DNA from: Epiperipatus broadwayi
Lineage: Eukaryota > Onychophora > Udeonychophora > Euonychophora > Peripatidae
Assembly (NCBI GenBank): GCA_028023455.1
Contig: JAQFVV010012416.1
Location: 6,863,594-6,927,593 of the forward strand
DNA length: 64,000 nucleotides
Direction: 5' to 3'
The stretch's first letter is position 1; each line of letters begins with the position of its first letter. Below the pieces are notes generated by a model. That model made no database searches and was not told where the DNA came from. It saw only the letters and a program-made list of their open reading frames with translations. A program made the translations under genes and the position numbers. This document shows positions 1 through 11,730 of this stretch, one piece after another.

Positions 1-590
1 CTCATAATAATTGATGAGTTCAAGGAATACCTAAAGGTCCCTTTTGTTAGTGGGTGCCAGCATTTTCACAATAGCTTTTATTTTATCCTTAGCAAAAAAA
101 AATATCCTGCGTGGTAACTTTCAATCCAAAGAATTCTATTTTCTCAGCTTCAAAAGCAGAAAATAATTAGCATATGGAATGGCTTCAGGAATTTTATCTG
201 TTGGTTGATCAACTATTTATACCGTTCTAAATTGATTGTTCCTTTCCATATTATATTTAGTTTTAATAAATTAATTCTTGCATTCATTTTACTGCCTTCT
301 AGTGGTTAATTTATGTCATTAATAATTATAGAGCTTAATTCTTTCTTTTGTAATAATCTTTTTTCCTACAAAAACGTTATTAATAAATCTTTCAATTTAA
401 ATTTTTAGATATAAAAAATTATTTCACTTTAAAAAATAAAGAGAGATGGGAGGTGTTTAATTGAATGTATTTAAAATATTAAATAGATAAAAATTTTAGA
501 TAATTTTTATAAATTACTTTACAAACAATGGACAACATTTTACACTAAGAATGAGATAATAAATCAACCACAACTCTTCTCACTACTTTT
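1..590. other. AT-rich sequence, no gene seen
   Basis: No supported reading frame, RNA gene or recognisable repeat. It flanks the 3' end of the LINE that starts at 591. Confidence 0.6.
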
Positions 591-618
591 AAAAATTGAA
601 TTTTCTCTTCAAAATAAT

Positions 619-624
619 TTTATT
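619..624 (-). terminator. Possible polyadenylation signal of the LINE
   Basis: Reads AATAAA on the minus strand, about 15 bases before the inferred 3' end of the element at 605. The hexamer is common in AT-rich DNA, so only the position supports the call. Confidence 0.35.
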
Positions 625-886
625 TGACCTATAAGTGATTACAAAAAAAATAAAAAGATAACAAGAATTAACTAGACAAGGTTACAGGGTGATATATACA
701 AAGAAGAAATATTCCAAAAGTCAGTAGAATACAAAATGAATGTTAGTGAAGAACTTAGTGTGTGGGTGCAAGGTGAATATTATTCATCTAGTCTATAACG
801 AAATACCTTTGTTAGTAAACCCTGTTTTGGCAAGTTATGGTTGGAGGGTTTTATTAAATCATAATAGTTATTTTCATATAAATTAT

Positions 887-3800
887 TTAGGGGTTGGTTG
901 GAGAGGTGCTGTTTAGACCAGTTGTGAATTCCCAGGTTAATATGGCCAGGTATGGATCAGCCTCTCTCTTGTCTGTTTCTTGGATATTTTTAATTATGTT
1001 GAGGAAGCAGTTATTGATTTCATCAAGTGGTAATTTTTGAAAAATCACCTTGCATCTGGTCAACCACATGGCAAAGTTTATGTAAGTGGCAAGCCTGATT
1101 TCAGCAAAAATGCCTCTATTTAAAACCCCTTGAAAAGATGTTAGATCTGGACCATTATTATCAATGTGTTTCTGGAAGTTTTGTCTTAGTCCTTGCCAGA
1201 CTGGACAAAGGCAAAGGATATGGTCCATATCTTCCGGGCTGGAAAGACAGAGACAACATATGGGATCTATGTGGAAGCCTTTTCTATTAAGAAATATAGC
1301 AGTGGAGAGGCTACCAAGATTAATTTTGAGAAGGAAGTCTGTGTGTTTAGGTGCTAGTTTCAATCTATGGGCTAGTTTGCACAGTTTGTTTATGTCGATG
1401 GGGTGGTAAGTGTGTGCCTTCTGGGTATTTGAGTTGGATAGGTTGAAGGCTTCCCAATAGGTTATTTTTGAATTTAACATGGTTGCGGAAGGTACTATGT
1501 GCGTAAAAATGTATAAGATCTGTGTCAGAAGCCAGATGGGAGTGAACCTCTGAGGGGGTGGTCTATCAGTGGGAAGCACTTGCTCTTTGGGAAGTGGACA
1601 TTGGAAGGTCCTGCAATCAGAATAAAGTTTATGGACCATATTGTAAGTTCTCTGTATTGCAAATACCTTTATTGAATGCAGTCCCAGTCCATTCATGTCT
1701 CTTGGCTTTTGAAGGGTGTGCAGACTGATAAATGATCTGAGCCCACCTCTACAGAGTCTCAGACAGTGGGATTCTACTTTTTTAATGAAAGCTTGTGTTG
1801 GTTTAAAACCCGCAAGATAACATATAATCTTGGGAAGTATGAGGGAGTTTAAGAGTGAAACCTTTCCAAATGTGGTTATATATATTCTTGAGAGGCATGT
1901 TATGGTGATGTCTATTTTGTTTAGTAGTCTTTGTTGTATTTCCATCCTCATTGCTGTAGGGGATAATGACATATTGAATCCCAAGAAAGGCTGAGGCATA
2001 GCTTGTAATGAACCTGTTATCCTGTTAGTTGTTTTGATATTCCAAATTGCCGATTTGTTCCTGTTAATGGTAAGCCTATGTGTCTGAGCATAGTGCTGTA
2101 ATAGGCATTCAAGAATGTTTATTTCTTCATGTGATTTAAGAAACACCACTACATCATCCATGTAGAAGATGTGGGAGATGTTTTCATTAAGAAGAGGGCT
2201 GGAGATCCCAGGGAGTGCATCCTCAATGCTCAAAAGCAAGGGATTTATATAGATCATGAAGAGGAGAGCACTTAATGGGGAGCCCTTGGGGAATGGAGAT
2301 GCAGGGTTTGAACCCAGGGGAAATTCTCCCATTTAGAGAAAAAAAATCTCTCAATTTGCTAGGAGATTCTCTATGATCTGAATGTATGCCAAAGGAACCT
2401 GATGAATCTCTAGTTCACCAAGTAATACATCTATTTGGACAGAGTCAAAAGCCCCGGCAAAGTCTAGTTGGGCTGTGACTGGCCAGGATTGTTTTGTTCT
2501 AAGGATATGATCAACGAGGAGTCAAAATCAGCTTACAGCATCACCAGTTGATGAACCCTCTTAGCATATTGATGCCTGGAAAGTTTTGATATGATTTTCT
2601 CTTGAATTTTATCTTTTATAATGCTTTCAATAATTTTGATTAGGAGAGGAACCATGGATATTGGCCTAATGTTATTTAAGTCTACAGGTAGATCTTTCTT
2701 TTTTATGAAAGGGACCACTGATATAGGATAGATCCCTGGAAGATGTAGGCTATCAGTGGCTAAGAGATCAATGATTCCCCTTGTAACATGTATGGTAAAT
2801 TTTTCCAAGTGTATCAGAAGAAATCTAGGAATTCCGTGCATGCCAGGATGGGTGTGTTCAGGCAGGCTTTTAATTTTGGAGATGATATCAGCTTCAGTAA
2901 TGCTGTGAGAGTTATTTGAGTCTTTCACAAATTTGTGTCATCTGGTAACAGTTCCAATGGGCTGCAGTTTGGTGGAATAATAATCCCTAATTTTGTTAAG
3001 CATACTGATGCCAGAGTAAGTAATACCATCAAGGCACAAAGAGGAGGGTGTGTGATTTCTTTTTCCTGACCCAAGGGCCCATCTGATATAACCTGGAGTC
3101 CAGCAATCTTGTTGTTCCAGATAATTGCATGCTCGCTTAATACGAATATATTCCACAAGAGTCATTCTGGTTTGTTTATATGTATGTTTTAGGAGTAGGA
3201 TTTCTGGGATGTTGTGTTCTGTGACTTGGATGCTTTTCAGCTCAGATGTAATCCAATCAATTTCTGAGAGTAATCCTAATGGCCCTTTCTGGTATCTATT
3301 GTATTGGTTAATAAACTTTTGTATTGTGGTTATGAATGTATTCCATCCTTGTAATGCTGGTAGATTCCATATCTTCTGTTCTTGAAAGATGATGTATATA
3401 TCTGAGATTAATTGGGGGGGGGCACATCATGCCTGTTGAGTAATCTCATCATCCGGGGGAGGTTGGTTGATGTATGAAGTTGTGGTTGCAATTTGATGGT
3501 AGCTTGAACAGTGAGATGATCTGAAAAGGCAATAGGCCAGAGCTGTGTATCTATGAACGAGTTCATTTCAGGAGAGTAGAATATGAGGTCTATGAGCGAG
3601 TGAGTACTTCTGGTATAGAAAGAGAAGGCTCCTTCATGAAAGAGTGCCTTCCCACTGTGTATGTTTCTAGCAACCATCTTTAAATATTTTTTCTCAAAAT
3701 GGTCAAAAGTGTGGTTGAAATCACCAAGCCAGATAACTGGGCTAGGGTTCGATCTAATTGCTATGTTTATATTATGTATAACTTTGTGTACTATTTGTTC

Positions 3801-4146
3801 ATCTTTAACCAGATACACATTGATAAGAGTGAACAGAAAACCCCGGATTTGTATAGTAGCAATAATGCAATTGGTATCTATGTGCAGGATTTTGAAGAAG
3901 TCAATAATTGAATTTCTATTGATGATAAGAGCAACCCCAGCGGTAGCTGAGATGGAGAAAGAGTATATAAAGTAACCAAAGCTTTCAATTGTTTTTATTG
4001 TCGTGGGGTTTTGTATGAAGGTGGAGCTTGGTTTCTGATAAGCAAAGTATATCTGGTTTTTGGAGTTTGAACCAATGTGAGATAGCAAATGCCCTATCTT
4101 TGGAGTTAAGCCCCCTGATGTTGAGTGACGTTATTGTGAATGACAT
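887..4146 (-). pseudogene. LINE ORF2: endonuclease and reverse transcriptase, broken
   Basis: Encodes the LINE replication protein, which nicks target DNA and reverse-transcribes the element RNA there. The start ATG at 4146-4144 lies inside the end of ORF1 (16-base overlap, different frame) and is followed by SLNIRGLNSKDRAF, the usual N-terminus of an APE endonuclease, then LSETKL. Further endonuclease motifs are WLGDFNHTFDHFE and AFSDHLTVQ (3408-4088). The RT follows: FIKKKDLPVDLNNIRPISMV (about 2620-2730), LDFAGAFDSV with the first catalytic Asp (about 2440-2467), GSPLSALLF, then YMDD (about 2160). The C-terminus holds GLGLHSIKVF and a CCLC...HILCLCP finger. Breaks: frame change near 3990-4040, G-run at 3412-3421, in-frame TGA at 2938-2940, stops near 2333-2357, frame change near 2533. 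Restoring these would give about 1,080 codons, typical of LINE ORF2. Confidence 0.85.
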
Positions 4147-6324
4147 TTTGAAGTAGGTTGCTTGGTTTCTTGTTCATTAGCTAGAAGACTTGCAGTGAGC
4201 TGGTTGTCTTTTTGCATTAGGCAGACTTCAGGATCAGTTGATGGGATCCATAATGTTAAATCTTGGGGGGCTATTTGCCCAGAGGTATTAGCTTCAGGTT
4301 GGGTATGATATGAGTTTGATGTATTGTCATTATCTGATTTTAGGGATTCATCTTTCTGTTTTTTATGGTTGGGACTGGCATTGCACTGTATGTCATCAGA
4401 GGTTGATGTGGTCTCATTTGAATCAATATTTCCACTATTGTTATTGTTGTGAACAAAGGTGGTGGATTGTGTGTTTCTGTTCTGGTGCTTTTTCCTTTTG
4501 CATGGTGTGGTGAAGGGTTTAGGGACATGGTCAGGCCCAGACTCTGTGAGGCTTGCAGTTTCTTCTTGCCTAGTTTCAGCATCCATTTCTTCTTGCTCAA
4601 AGTCAGAACAAGTGTCTGTTGAAGAGAAGTAAGTTTTGCTTGTCTTGTTTTGACGTGTTTGGTGGCATCCCAGTGGGTTGGTTTCTTGGCATTGGTTTTG
4701 ATCTTTTATGTTGTTTTGATGAGAATCATTTGTTGAATGATTATATGTTTTCAGCTTGATAGAAGTCTCATGCTCTAAATTTATATCTCGATTATGTTCT
4801 ATTTCGGGTTTTGTTTGTTGCATGTTTTGCTGTTCTTGTATATGCTCTTCTTTTGAACCACACCGATGTGACCGACCCGCAAAGGTACCGCAAGAGGTGC
4901 AGTGTCTGGAGGGGCAGTTGCGCAGCAGGTGTCCCGTCTTCCTGCATTTGAAACATTGCGATTCTACTCCCCAGAATGAGATGAAAAGAGGCACTCTTCC
5001 AATACGGATTGGGGGGGGGGATATCTAATGGCACTATTCCTTTTTTTAATGTAATTTGAAAGAGTGCTATGTTTTGCGGAACTTCTTCTTGTATTCCAGG
5101 GACCCTAAGATATTTAAAAGAAGTGATTTGCCCATAAGGCATTAGAAGGTTTTGTAAGTCAGAAATGTTGAATCCCAGACCACAATTTTTTACCCTGCCA
5201 CTTATTGAAGTGTCACGGACTATGTTTGGATTGATGGTAATTAGGTATCTGTTATCAAGTATCCTATATTTATTTTTAAAAGCTTGTTTTGCCATGATGT
5301 TTGTAAATTGGAGGATTAGATAGCGTGGGTTGGGGTGATATGATACCCTTTGAATAACTTTCCAGAGATCTTGGGCTTTTAGCAGGTCGAAGAGTTTACT
5401 GGTTGGAAATGGGAATAATCTTAGTAAGTGGTCTGTAGTGGACAGAATGAGCGAGGCTTCATCATTGAAGATAGCAAAAGATTTTAGTAATCCTTGTGGC
5501 ATGGCTTCATTGAATTTGGTAACTGTTTCAGTATAAAGCTGATGATTATTGAGTTGGTCATGAGAACTGTTTGATGGTTCATGTATAAACATTCCTGTGT
5601 CTGATGCCTCATCCAACTCCCCCATCAACTCAATCAATTGTTGTGTGGCTTCATTATTGTCTTGCAGATTATTTGAATTGTGTTTTATGTTTCCTGTTAC
5701 TGATTTGTCATTATTATTGGATTTTACAATGTTTGCATAAGTGTTGGCTGTCATATTATCTTTTTGTGTATAATCTGGTTTAGTTATATATCTTTGTGAT
5801 TGCCTAAATTGTTCATTTGTTGTTTTATTGGAATCATGATTATCGTCTTGATGTTTGAAATATCCATTGTTTTGCTTTATTTCAGAGGAAGAGCTGATGT
5901 CTGTGGACTCTTCACTACTAGTGTGATCTGGGTTTTTTGTTTTGTTTTCAGGCACAAGCGTTGATGTGAAACTGGATTCATAATTTTTTCCCTTGTTCAC
6001 GGAAAGATTATTTTGCTTGATGGAACTCTTCATGGTATTGTATTCTATAACATTCGCATGATTGACGTTAACTGATCGCGTTGTTCTAATTTGACTTGCT
6101 TTTTGTGTATTTTCGCCGCTGCAGATTTTAGGTTTGGCTAAAGATTTTTTATGTTTTTCATTTAGAGTTGATTTAACTATGTGGTGAGGAGTTAATTCTC
6201 CATCAGAAGGGTCTTGTAAAGGGTTTCCTTCTGTTTTAAGTGTTTTCTCTTTGGTATGAAGAAACTTATCCTTGTCATTTTCCCTTCGTGTTTGTTTGCC
6301 AAGTTTTAACGTTTTATTGTTCAA
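4131..6324 (-). pseudogene. LINE ORF1: RRM-like and double zinc-knuckle RNA-binding protein, one frameshift
   Basis: Probable nucleic-acid-binding protein that packages the LINE RNA. The frame is open from 6324, with a long polar Asn/Lys/Thr-rich N-terminal half. A folded segment (about residues 250-400) follows, including RYLILQFTNIMAKQAFKNKY and the later motif ITLKKGIVPLDIP; it looks like the RRM-like domain of Tx1-type ORF1 proteins. After it come CFKCRKTGHLLRNC and CTSCGTFAGRSHRC, two zinc-binding knuckles. The frame is lost at a 10-G run (about 5011-5020) just upstream of the knuckles and resumes one frame over at 4994, so a one-base slip in the homopolymer separates the two halves. The C-terminus is low-complexity with basic KRKKHQNR and PNHKKQK stretches. 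It ends at TAA 4131-4133, overlapping ORF2. A second copy of this ORF lies at 17090-18774. Confidence 0.8.
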
Positions 6325-6751
6325 TGCGCTGGTGTTTATTTTAGAAACACAGCATTTTGCTTTTGATAAATTATCTGATTTGTTTTGTTTTGTTATTGGG
6401 AAATTTAAATGTCTATATATTTTTTCCCCTGACTATCGACTATAGATTTTTGAAGTAATTCATCCCCCTCTTCCATGTTAGTTGTTGAAGGCTTGGAGCC
6501 TTGTAGGCCAGCCATGAACATTAGGAGATGACGTTATTCAACTCAATCAAGGTGGGATCTAAATCAAGCTTAATGTGATCATAATTTTTTTTAAAAACAA
6601 ATGTAAAAGTGCAAATTAATAAAATTAGTACTTACAGTCTGTTTAAAAGCATTTTGAGGTGAAATCCCAGATTAAAAGTGAATATTTTATTGTCTCAAAG
6701 GTGATATAATTTGAGCAACATCTGGTCTGTTGCGTCACTAGAGGTCAGTCT
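6325..6751 (-). other. LINE 5' untranslated region
   Basis: Non-coding sequence between the ORF1 start and the inferred target-site duplication. An internal promoter is expected here for a LINE, but no defining motif is visible. Confidence 0.45.
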
Positions 6752-6771
6752 AAAAATTGAATTTTGCTTTT

Positions 6772-6904
6772 AAAAAGCAATATATATCGTCTTGCATTGG
6801 TGGTCGAGAGGTCAGCGTGACTGCCTTGCACTTGAGGCAGTTGCCTGGGTTGTGGGTTCACATCCCGGACGATGCTATGACACTTTAAAAAAAGCAATAT
6901 ATAT
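6772..6904 (+). mobile_element. tRNA-derived SINE, family 1, with perfect 16-bp target-site duplication
   Basis: The body (6788-6888) starts TCTTGCATTGGTGG and contains A-box-like TGGTCGAGAGG and B-box-like GGTTCACATCC, the internal RNA polymerase III promoter of a tRNA. The ends GCATTGG and (in better copies) CCGATGC can form a seven-base-pair acceptor stem. The extra arm before the B box suggests a class II (long variable arm) tRNA ancestor, which I cannot name. It ends GATGCTATGACA plus a short A tail. AAAAAGCAATATATAT flanks both sides (6772-6787, 6889-6904), showing retroposition. Other copies: 28577, 39413, 44743, 60635. Confidence 0.85.
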
Positions 6905-7204
6905 TTGTCAATGTATGACTAAAATAGCCACCATAGAATACCAAACTAAGTGTTTAAATACCACCACCCCTATACTAAGCAAAAGAAATATTTAGCAGTA
7001 AACGCTTTTAAGTAAATAAAAAAAAATGTGATATGCATGGATTATTTTAGGTAGAAAAAATAGAAATTTATAATAGTAAGTTATAGATTTAAAAAGAATT
7101 AAGGAGCATTCGATAAAATTATGACTCCTATGTGTATATAGTATGAAAAAAAATTCTAAAGCAGTATATAATCTGCTTATACTGAATACTTTCTATATAT
7201 GTAA
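6905..7204. other. AT-rich spacer, nothing seen
   Basis: No supported gene or repeat. Confidence 0.5.
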
Positions 7205-7447
7205 TTAGAAAAATTTGAACTCAGAATGTTTCAGTCTATTCATCTTCTACTTCATCTCAAGCAACTGATACAATTGATCAACATGTTTAAAAAATACATG
7301 ATCCCCAATATAACGATTTCATGCAGAACCAGTGCACATTAGTTGGGTCAGATCCACACATATATACAATCAGTGCTCAGTTTATATTAAGAAAGCAATT
7401 TCTCAAACTTTAATGGACAGACTTCAATCTTCTCAAATCCCTCTAAT
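7205..7447 (-). repeat. Family B ribozyme repeat, decayed partial unit
   Basis: Starts with the family signature TTTGAACTCAGA and ends near TTAATGGACAGACTTCAATC. The ribozyme region (about 7302-7350, minus strand) is degenerate: CTAATGT instead of CTGATGA, GAAA retained. An old copy. Confidence 0.7.
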
Positions 7448-8786
7448 TCAAAAAATAAATATTTCGTATGATTTTATATAAGATGAATAAAAGTAATAAG
7501 GACAAAGGAGGGTGTTGTGTGTGTGCATTATTAGAGTTTATATACATGAAAATACATAAGTCAAAATCCTCTATTACAATTCTAGTAGAAGAGCAATGAA
7601 AACGAAAAAATTATTCACCAATCTTGCTAACTGCCATGCAATGAGAATTTGAGGGGTGTTTCATTCTTGTCTTTCATCATTATATAAGAATAGCTAGACA
7701 CCCGTTTACCAAACAGTAATGGATAGTTAGCTAGATTGACTATGAGCTGGATATGTAAAAAAAAGTAAACTAAGTCTTGTATTTCTGTGTCATTAGAGAC
7801 TGAGAACCTTTTCGTCTTTATTTTATTCTTGGTTATGAATAATTAAATATATATTTACAAATAAATATCTATTTATCAGCCAATAGTGAATGGTTAGCTA
7901 GATTGGTTACATGTTGGATATCTGAAAAAATACTCTAAACCTGATTAGAAGCTAAAAAAAAGTCTCAAATTCAAATTGAGATCAAAAGCATTTATATAAT
8001 ATATAAGCAAATTACTTAACAAAATTTAAATCACACCATCTAATAAATTTACACATGACAAACTCTTAATTAGTTTTTGCATCATAATAAAATAATTGGC
8101 TCATCTGATTCTTCAGGATGATTATTTCATGTTTTACAATGCCATTTTTCAGCTGGCTGCAGACACTCTGAAAGAACTCATTGTAATGCAATATATAATC
8201 TATAGTATTTTTTCTTACACAAAACAATACTTGACAAAAACATTTCTTAATTTGTCATATAGTTTAGATTTGCTATGGTTGGAAATCTTGATTGGTAAAT
8301 AGATATTTAGCTATTCTTAGCCAGAGAATAAAACAAGAATAAAAATCCATAAACTTTTGCCATTCGATAATATTAGGCTTTTGATACTTTTTTCAGAATC
8401 CAGCTCATGTCTAATTTATTGGTAAATGGATACCTATCGATTATTACCTAGAGGATAAAACCGATTATGAAAAATTCCTCAAGTTCTAGTTACCTGGGTA
8501 ACCTGTCTGATAAATAGGTTTTTTTTTTTACTGTTCTCATCTAGAGTTGTAATAAATGATTATGTACAACAGCAGTATGAAAGGCAGTTATTGGTATCCA
8601 TAAAGGTACTAAATCCATAAATCAATTGATGTAAAGTTGTTAGCCTATAAATATAAAATAGACACTTTCTCATTCAACAAATGACTATTTGAAGTTACTG
8701 ATGTAGAACATATATCCTGGTTTATTCATGAAACTTGAGATTAAGAATGAAAATGTTACAATGTAGGTGAATAAGCAATCAGCACG
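7448..8786. other. Unassigned sequence with weak internal repeats
   Basis: Two stretches near 7720-7760 and 7880-7920 share AATGGTTAGCTAGATTGG-like sequence, and related inverted pieces occur at about 8285-8330 and 8420. They suggest an old, diverged repeat. No open coding frame is supported. Confidence 0.3.
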
Positions 8787-8876
8787 TAATTAAGCAAACA
8801 AATAATGAAAGGATTAATTACTTCTGCTATAATTAAGCAAACAAATAATGAAAGGATTAATTACTTCTGCTATAAT
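8787..8876. repeat. Perfect 43-bp tandem duplication
   Basis: A 43-base unit beginning TAATTAAGCAAACAAATAAT is present twice in a row (8787-8829, 8830-8872) with no visible difference, so the duplication is recent. Confidence 0.9.
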
Positions 8877-9331
8877 TGTATAGATCTGCCGGGGACAATC
8901 TTTTTTCGTGGCTGGCCAAATCAAACTTATTGGATGTAAACGAAGGCAGTAATTTCCTATGTTCAAATTAAAAGAGAAAAAATTCATATATGTTATATTT
9001 TTATATAATAAATGCATTTTCATTTAAAACTGACAAATAATCACAAAAACGTGCTTGCAAAATTATATTTTTAATACTTAAATAATAATAATTCTTATAT
9101 ATTAATATATTTCTAATTTTATAACCAAAATAAACATTAATTCAATGCAAAATTACTTCGTTAATGTGAAGGGTGCCATTGTTGATTTTTTGTTAAGGCA
9201 TTAATATCCAACTGAGATATTAATTGAGGAGATTCATAAAGTGTGCTCCAAGTTTTCGTCAATAATTCGAGATCTTGTTTTTGATTTTGTAAATGACATT
9301 TTGGAAAGAAATTGCTCATATCTCTGATTAT
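8877..9331. other. AT-rich spacer, nothing seen
   Basis: No gene supported. Confidence 0.5.
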
Positions 9332-9448
<117 letters not shown>

Positions 9449-10079
9449 GTTTCAAAAAGGGAACTTTATTCAATCTAGAAAACAGGTTACATTAATAATT
9501 TTTCATATACTTGCATTTACATTGATATTTCTGAGGATTATATATACGTATTGTGTTTAATTTTTTTCCAAGTTCTTACATGTATATACAGGGTGAGCAA
9601 TGGATTGTTTATCCTAAGTTATCATTTATTGATTCATGGATTTTTTGCTGTCCATTTTCTTGCTCTCTTTTTGAGTCTATTGTTGAGGAAATGCAGATCT
9701 ATTAGAGATTTGAGCGTTGTTTTACAAGTGACCAAGTAGCCACAAAAATGTTTGGGGGTGCTATTTTATTGTCTCTGTTTTTTAATTGTGCTAACTTGTT
9801 ATGAAAAGTTGATGGATGCCGTCTTGTATTATTGCCAAAAGCGAATGTGAATCGCGTGTACCAAAATGCATAAAGCATGAAGATTGCTGCTCATATTGTT
9901 GGGGTGGATGTTCTGCGGAATGCACTGATAATATCTTGCAGGGAGATGTTTGGTTTTCTGTATATATAGATTATTTCATGCCGAATATTGTTTAATGCTG
10001 GGCAGTTGTAAAACAGATGTTGTTGAGTTTCTTCTGCTTGGTAGCATAGCGTACAGAAGGAGTCTATTTTTGTATACAA
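9449..10079 (-). mobile_element. 5'-truncated LINE: ORF2 C-terminus and 3' UTR
   Basis: The minus-strand frame from 10079 to 9891 encodes FCTLCYQAEETQQHLFYNCP, the C-terminal CCHC-type finger found after the reverse transcriptase of many LINEs. It is followed by a 3' UTR that ends ATGTTTCAAA...AACTTTATT on the plus strand, joined to (ATT)n. The same 3' end and tract occur at 58241, so (AAT)n is part of this family's tail. The 5' truncation point falls directly against another (ATT)n tract (10080), so the insert sits between two tracts. It differs from the LINE at 591-6765. Confidence 0.65.
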
Positions 10080-10109
10080 TTATTATTATTATCATCATCA
10101 TCATCATCA

Positions 10110-10202
<93 letters not shown>
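10080..10202. repeat. (ATT)n microsatellite with ATC variants
   Basis: Long tract with an internal (ATC)n block. It separates the truncated LINE from the hAT pseudogene. Confidence 0.9.
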
Positions 10203-10204
<2 letters not shown>

Positions 10205-11730
10205 TAAATTAGGAAATTTAGTTTTTCTTCAAACTCCAGAATTTCCATTTGGAAATTTTCAGGAATTTTATTTACATCACTTACTGTGAATGGAGAGGAA
10301 AATATTTCAAAATAAATTTCTTTTTTTTTTCAAAAATCAATGAACCTTTTATTGAATTTATTTTTAAGCCTAATTAAAATGTCACTATATTTTTGTTTAT
10401 CAAAATTATCTTTAAATTTTTTTTTTAAATGCTGTGAAATTTATAAAATTGATTTATTTAATTGACTTTGAAATAGCTTTAGTTTATTTTGAAAGGCACA
10501 GAGACTGCCAAACATGTCAGTAACTATTTGATTTCTTTTTGTAATTTTTTATTCACTTCACTAAGATGTGTCATTATGTCAATTTGAAAGGATAAATTGC
10601 TTATCCACTTTTCATTATGTAGTTCAGGAATGGATTTTCCTTTGGCTTCCATGATAGGTTTACCTCATTTATTAATTCCAAAAACCTTTTTAGCATAATC
10701 TCTTTGGAAAGCCATTGAACTTCACAATAATATACCAAATCTCCATATTTAGCATCAATGACCTTAAGAAGTTTTTTGAATTCTCAGTGACCAAGAGCCG
10801 ATTTAATATTATTTATGTATTTGACAACTTTCATCACATTTTCCATATTCACAATTTTGGAGCACAAGTTTTGCTGATGAATAATGCAGTGAGAAATATA
10901 TTTATTACTGAACTCATTTTCACCCATATGATTTTTTAAAAGTACTAAAGCACTTTTACTTATTCTATCCATTGATTTGGCTCAATCTGTAGATGATTAG
11001 AATAAGATGTGATAATTAAGATTGTATTCTTGTAAAACATCATTGAGTTTATTAAATATGTCTTCTGTTGTCCTCATCTGAAGTTGGCAAGAGATGACAT
11101 TTCTTCTGTTACAATTAAATTTTTGTCAATTCCTCGAATAAAAATTGATAGTTGAGCAGTGTCTGTTATATCAGTACTCTAGTTAAACACTAATAAATAT
11201 CAATTGAAATCAATAAATTTTTGTTTTAATAACTTTTTTTACATTGGTGGACAGTTAGTTATTTAATTTAACTTACAATGGTTCTTTGTGATAAACTCAT
11301 ATTCTTTAAATTCTTTTTATATTCAGGACAAACTAATTCCACTGCAGCTAACATACAGTCTTTAATAAATTCTTCCTCGGAAAATATTTTCTAATTTTGT
11401 ACTATTTTCATTGCAATTACATAACTGGTTTTAATAGAAATTTGAGAATCCTCTGTACTTTTATAATAATAAAAAAATTACTGCTTAAATAACACTCTCT
11501 TCAAATTTTCTATTTTTCCACTTCTCTCTTCTTCAACATAGTTTTTATAATTCAAATGTCTTGTTAGATAGTATCTCTTAATATTATGTTCTTTGTTAGC
11601 TGCAATATCATCCAAACAAATGAGACACTTTGGTTTATTGTTCTGCTAATTACAAAGTATATGTCAAACCATTTTCCTTGGAATGCATGATTTTCTATAT
11701 CAACTTTTTTTTCTTACTACACAAAGCCAT
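10203..11730 (-). pseudogene. hAT-superfamily transposase pseudogene (GTF2IRD2/SCAND3-like)
   Basis: Decayed DNA-transposon transposase. From ATG 11728-11730 the minus strand reads MALCSKKKK and then, after a frame change at an A-run near 11706, HAFQGKW. Next comes a BED-type finger with CLICLDDIAANKEHNIKRYY...RH (about 11550-11640). Downstream are DITDTAQLSIFIRG (about 11120-11170, the DxTD...TAQL...IFIRG block of the hAT catalytic core), TTEDIFNKLNDVLQEYN, and HCIIHQQNLCSK (about 10850-10890), a signature of the GTF2IRD2-like branch. The C-terminus SSPFTV...VNKIPENFQMEILE lies near 10210-10290. Numerous stops and frameshifts interrupt it. Terminal inverted repeats were not found; the C-terminal end abuts the (ATT)n tract at 10202. 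Confidence 0.8.

Larger units (their letters stand above)
591..6765 (-). mobile_element. LINE (Tx1/I-like non-LTR retrotransposon) with candidate target-site duplication
   Basis: Minus-strand element of about 6.15 kb with the order 5' UTR (6325-6751), ORF1 (6324-4131), ORF2 (4146-887) and 3' UTR (886-605). The 14-base sequence AAAAATTGAATTTT occurs at 591-604 and again at 6752-6765, just where the element should begin and end, so I read it as the target-site duplication. It is AT-rich, so chance is not excluded. ORF1 carries zinc knuckles; ORF2 has an APE-type endonuclease, a reverse transcriptase and a C-terminal CCHC-like finger. This order is that of Tx1/L1- or I-type LINEs. Both ORFs are broken by single-base changes in homopolymers and by stops, so this copy cannot act autonomously. 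The exact clade is uncertain. Confidence 0.8.

Noticed and set aside
3125-3385. Plus-strand open frames over the LINE (1164, 3125, 3661, 4310, 4756)
   Set aside because: Shadows of the minus-strand LINE ORFs; no motifs of their own.
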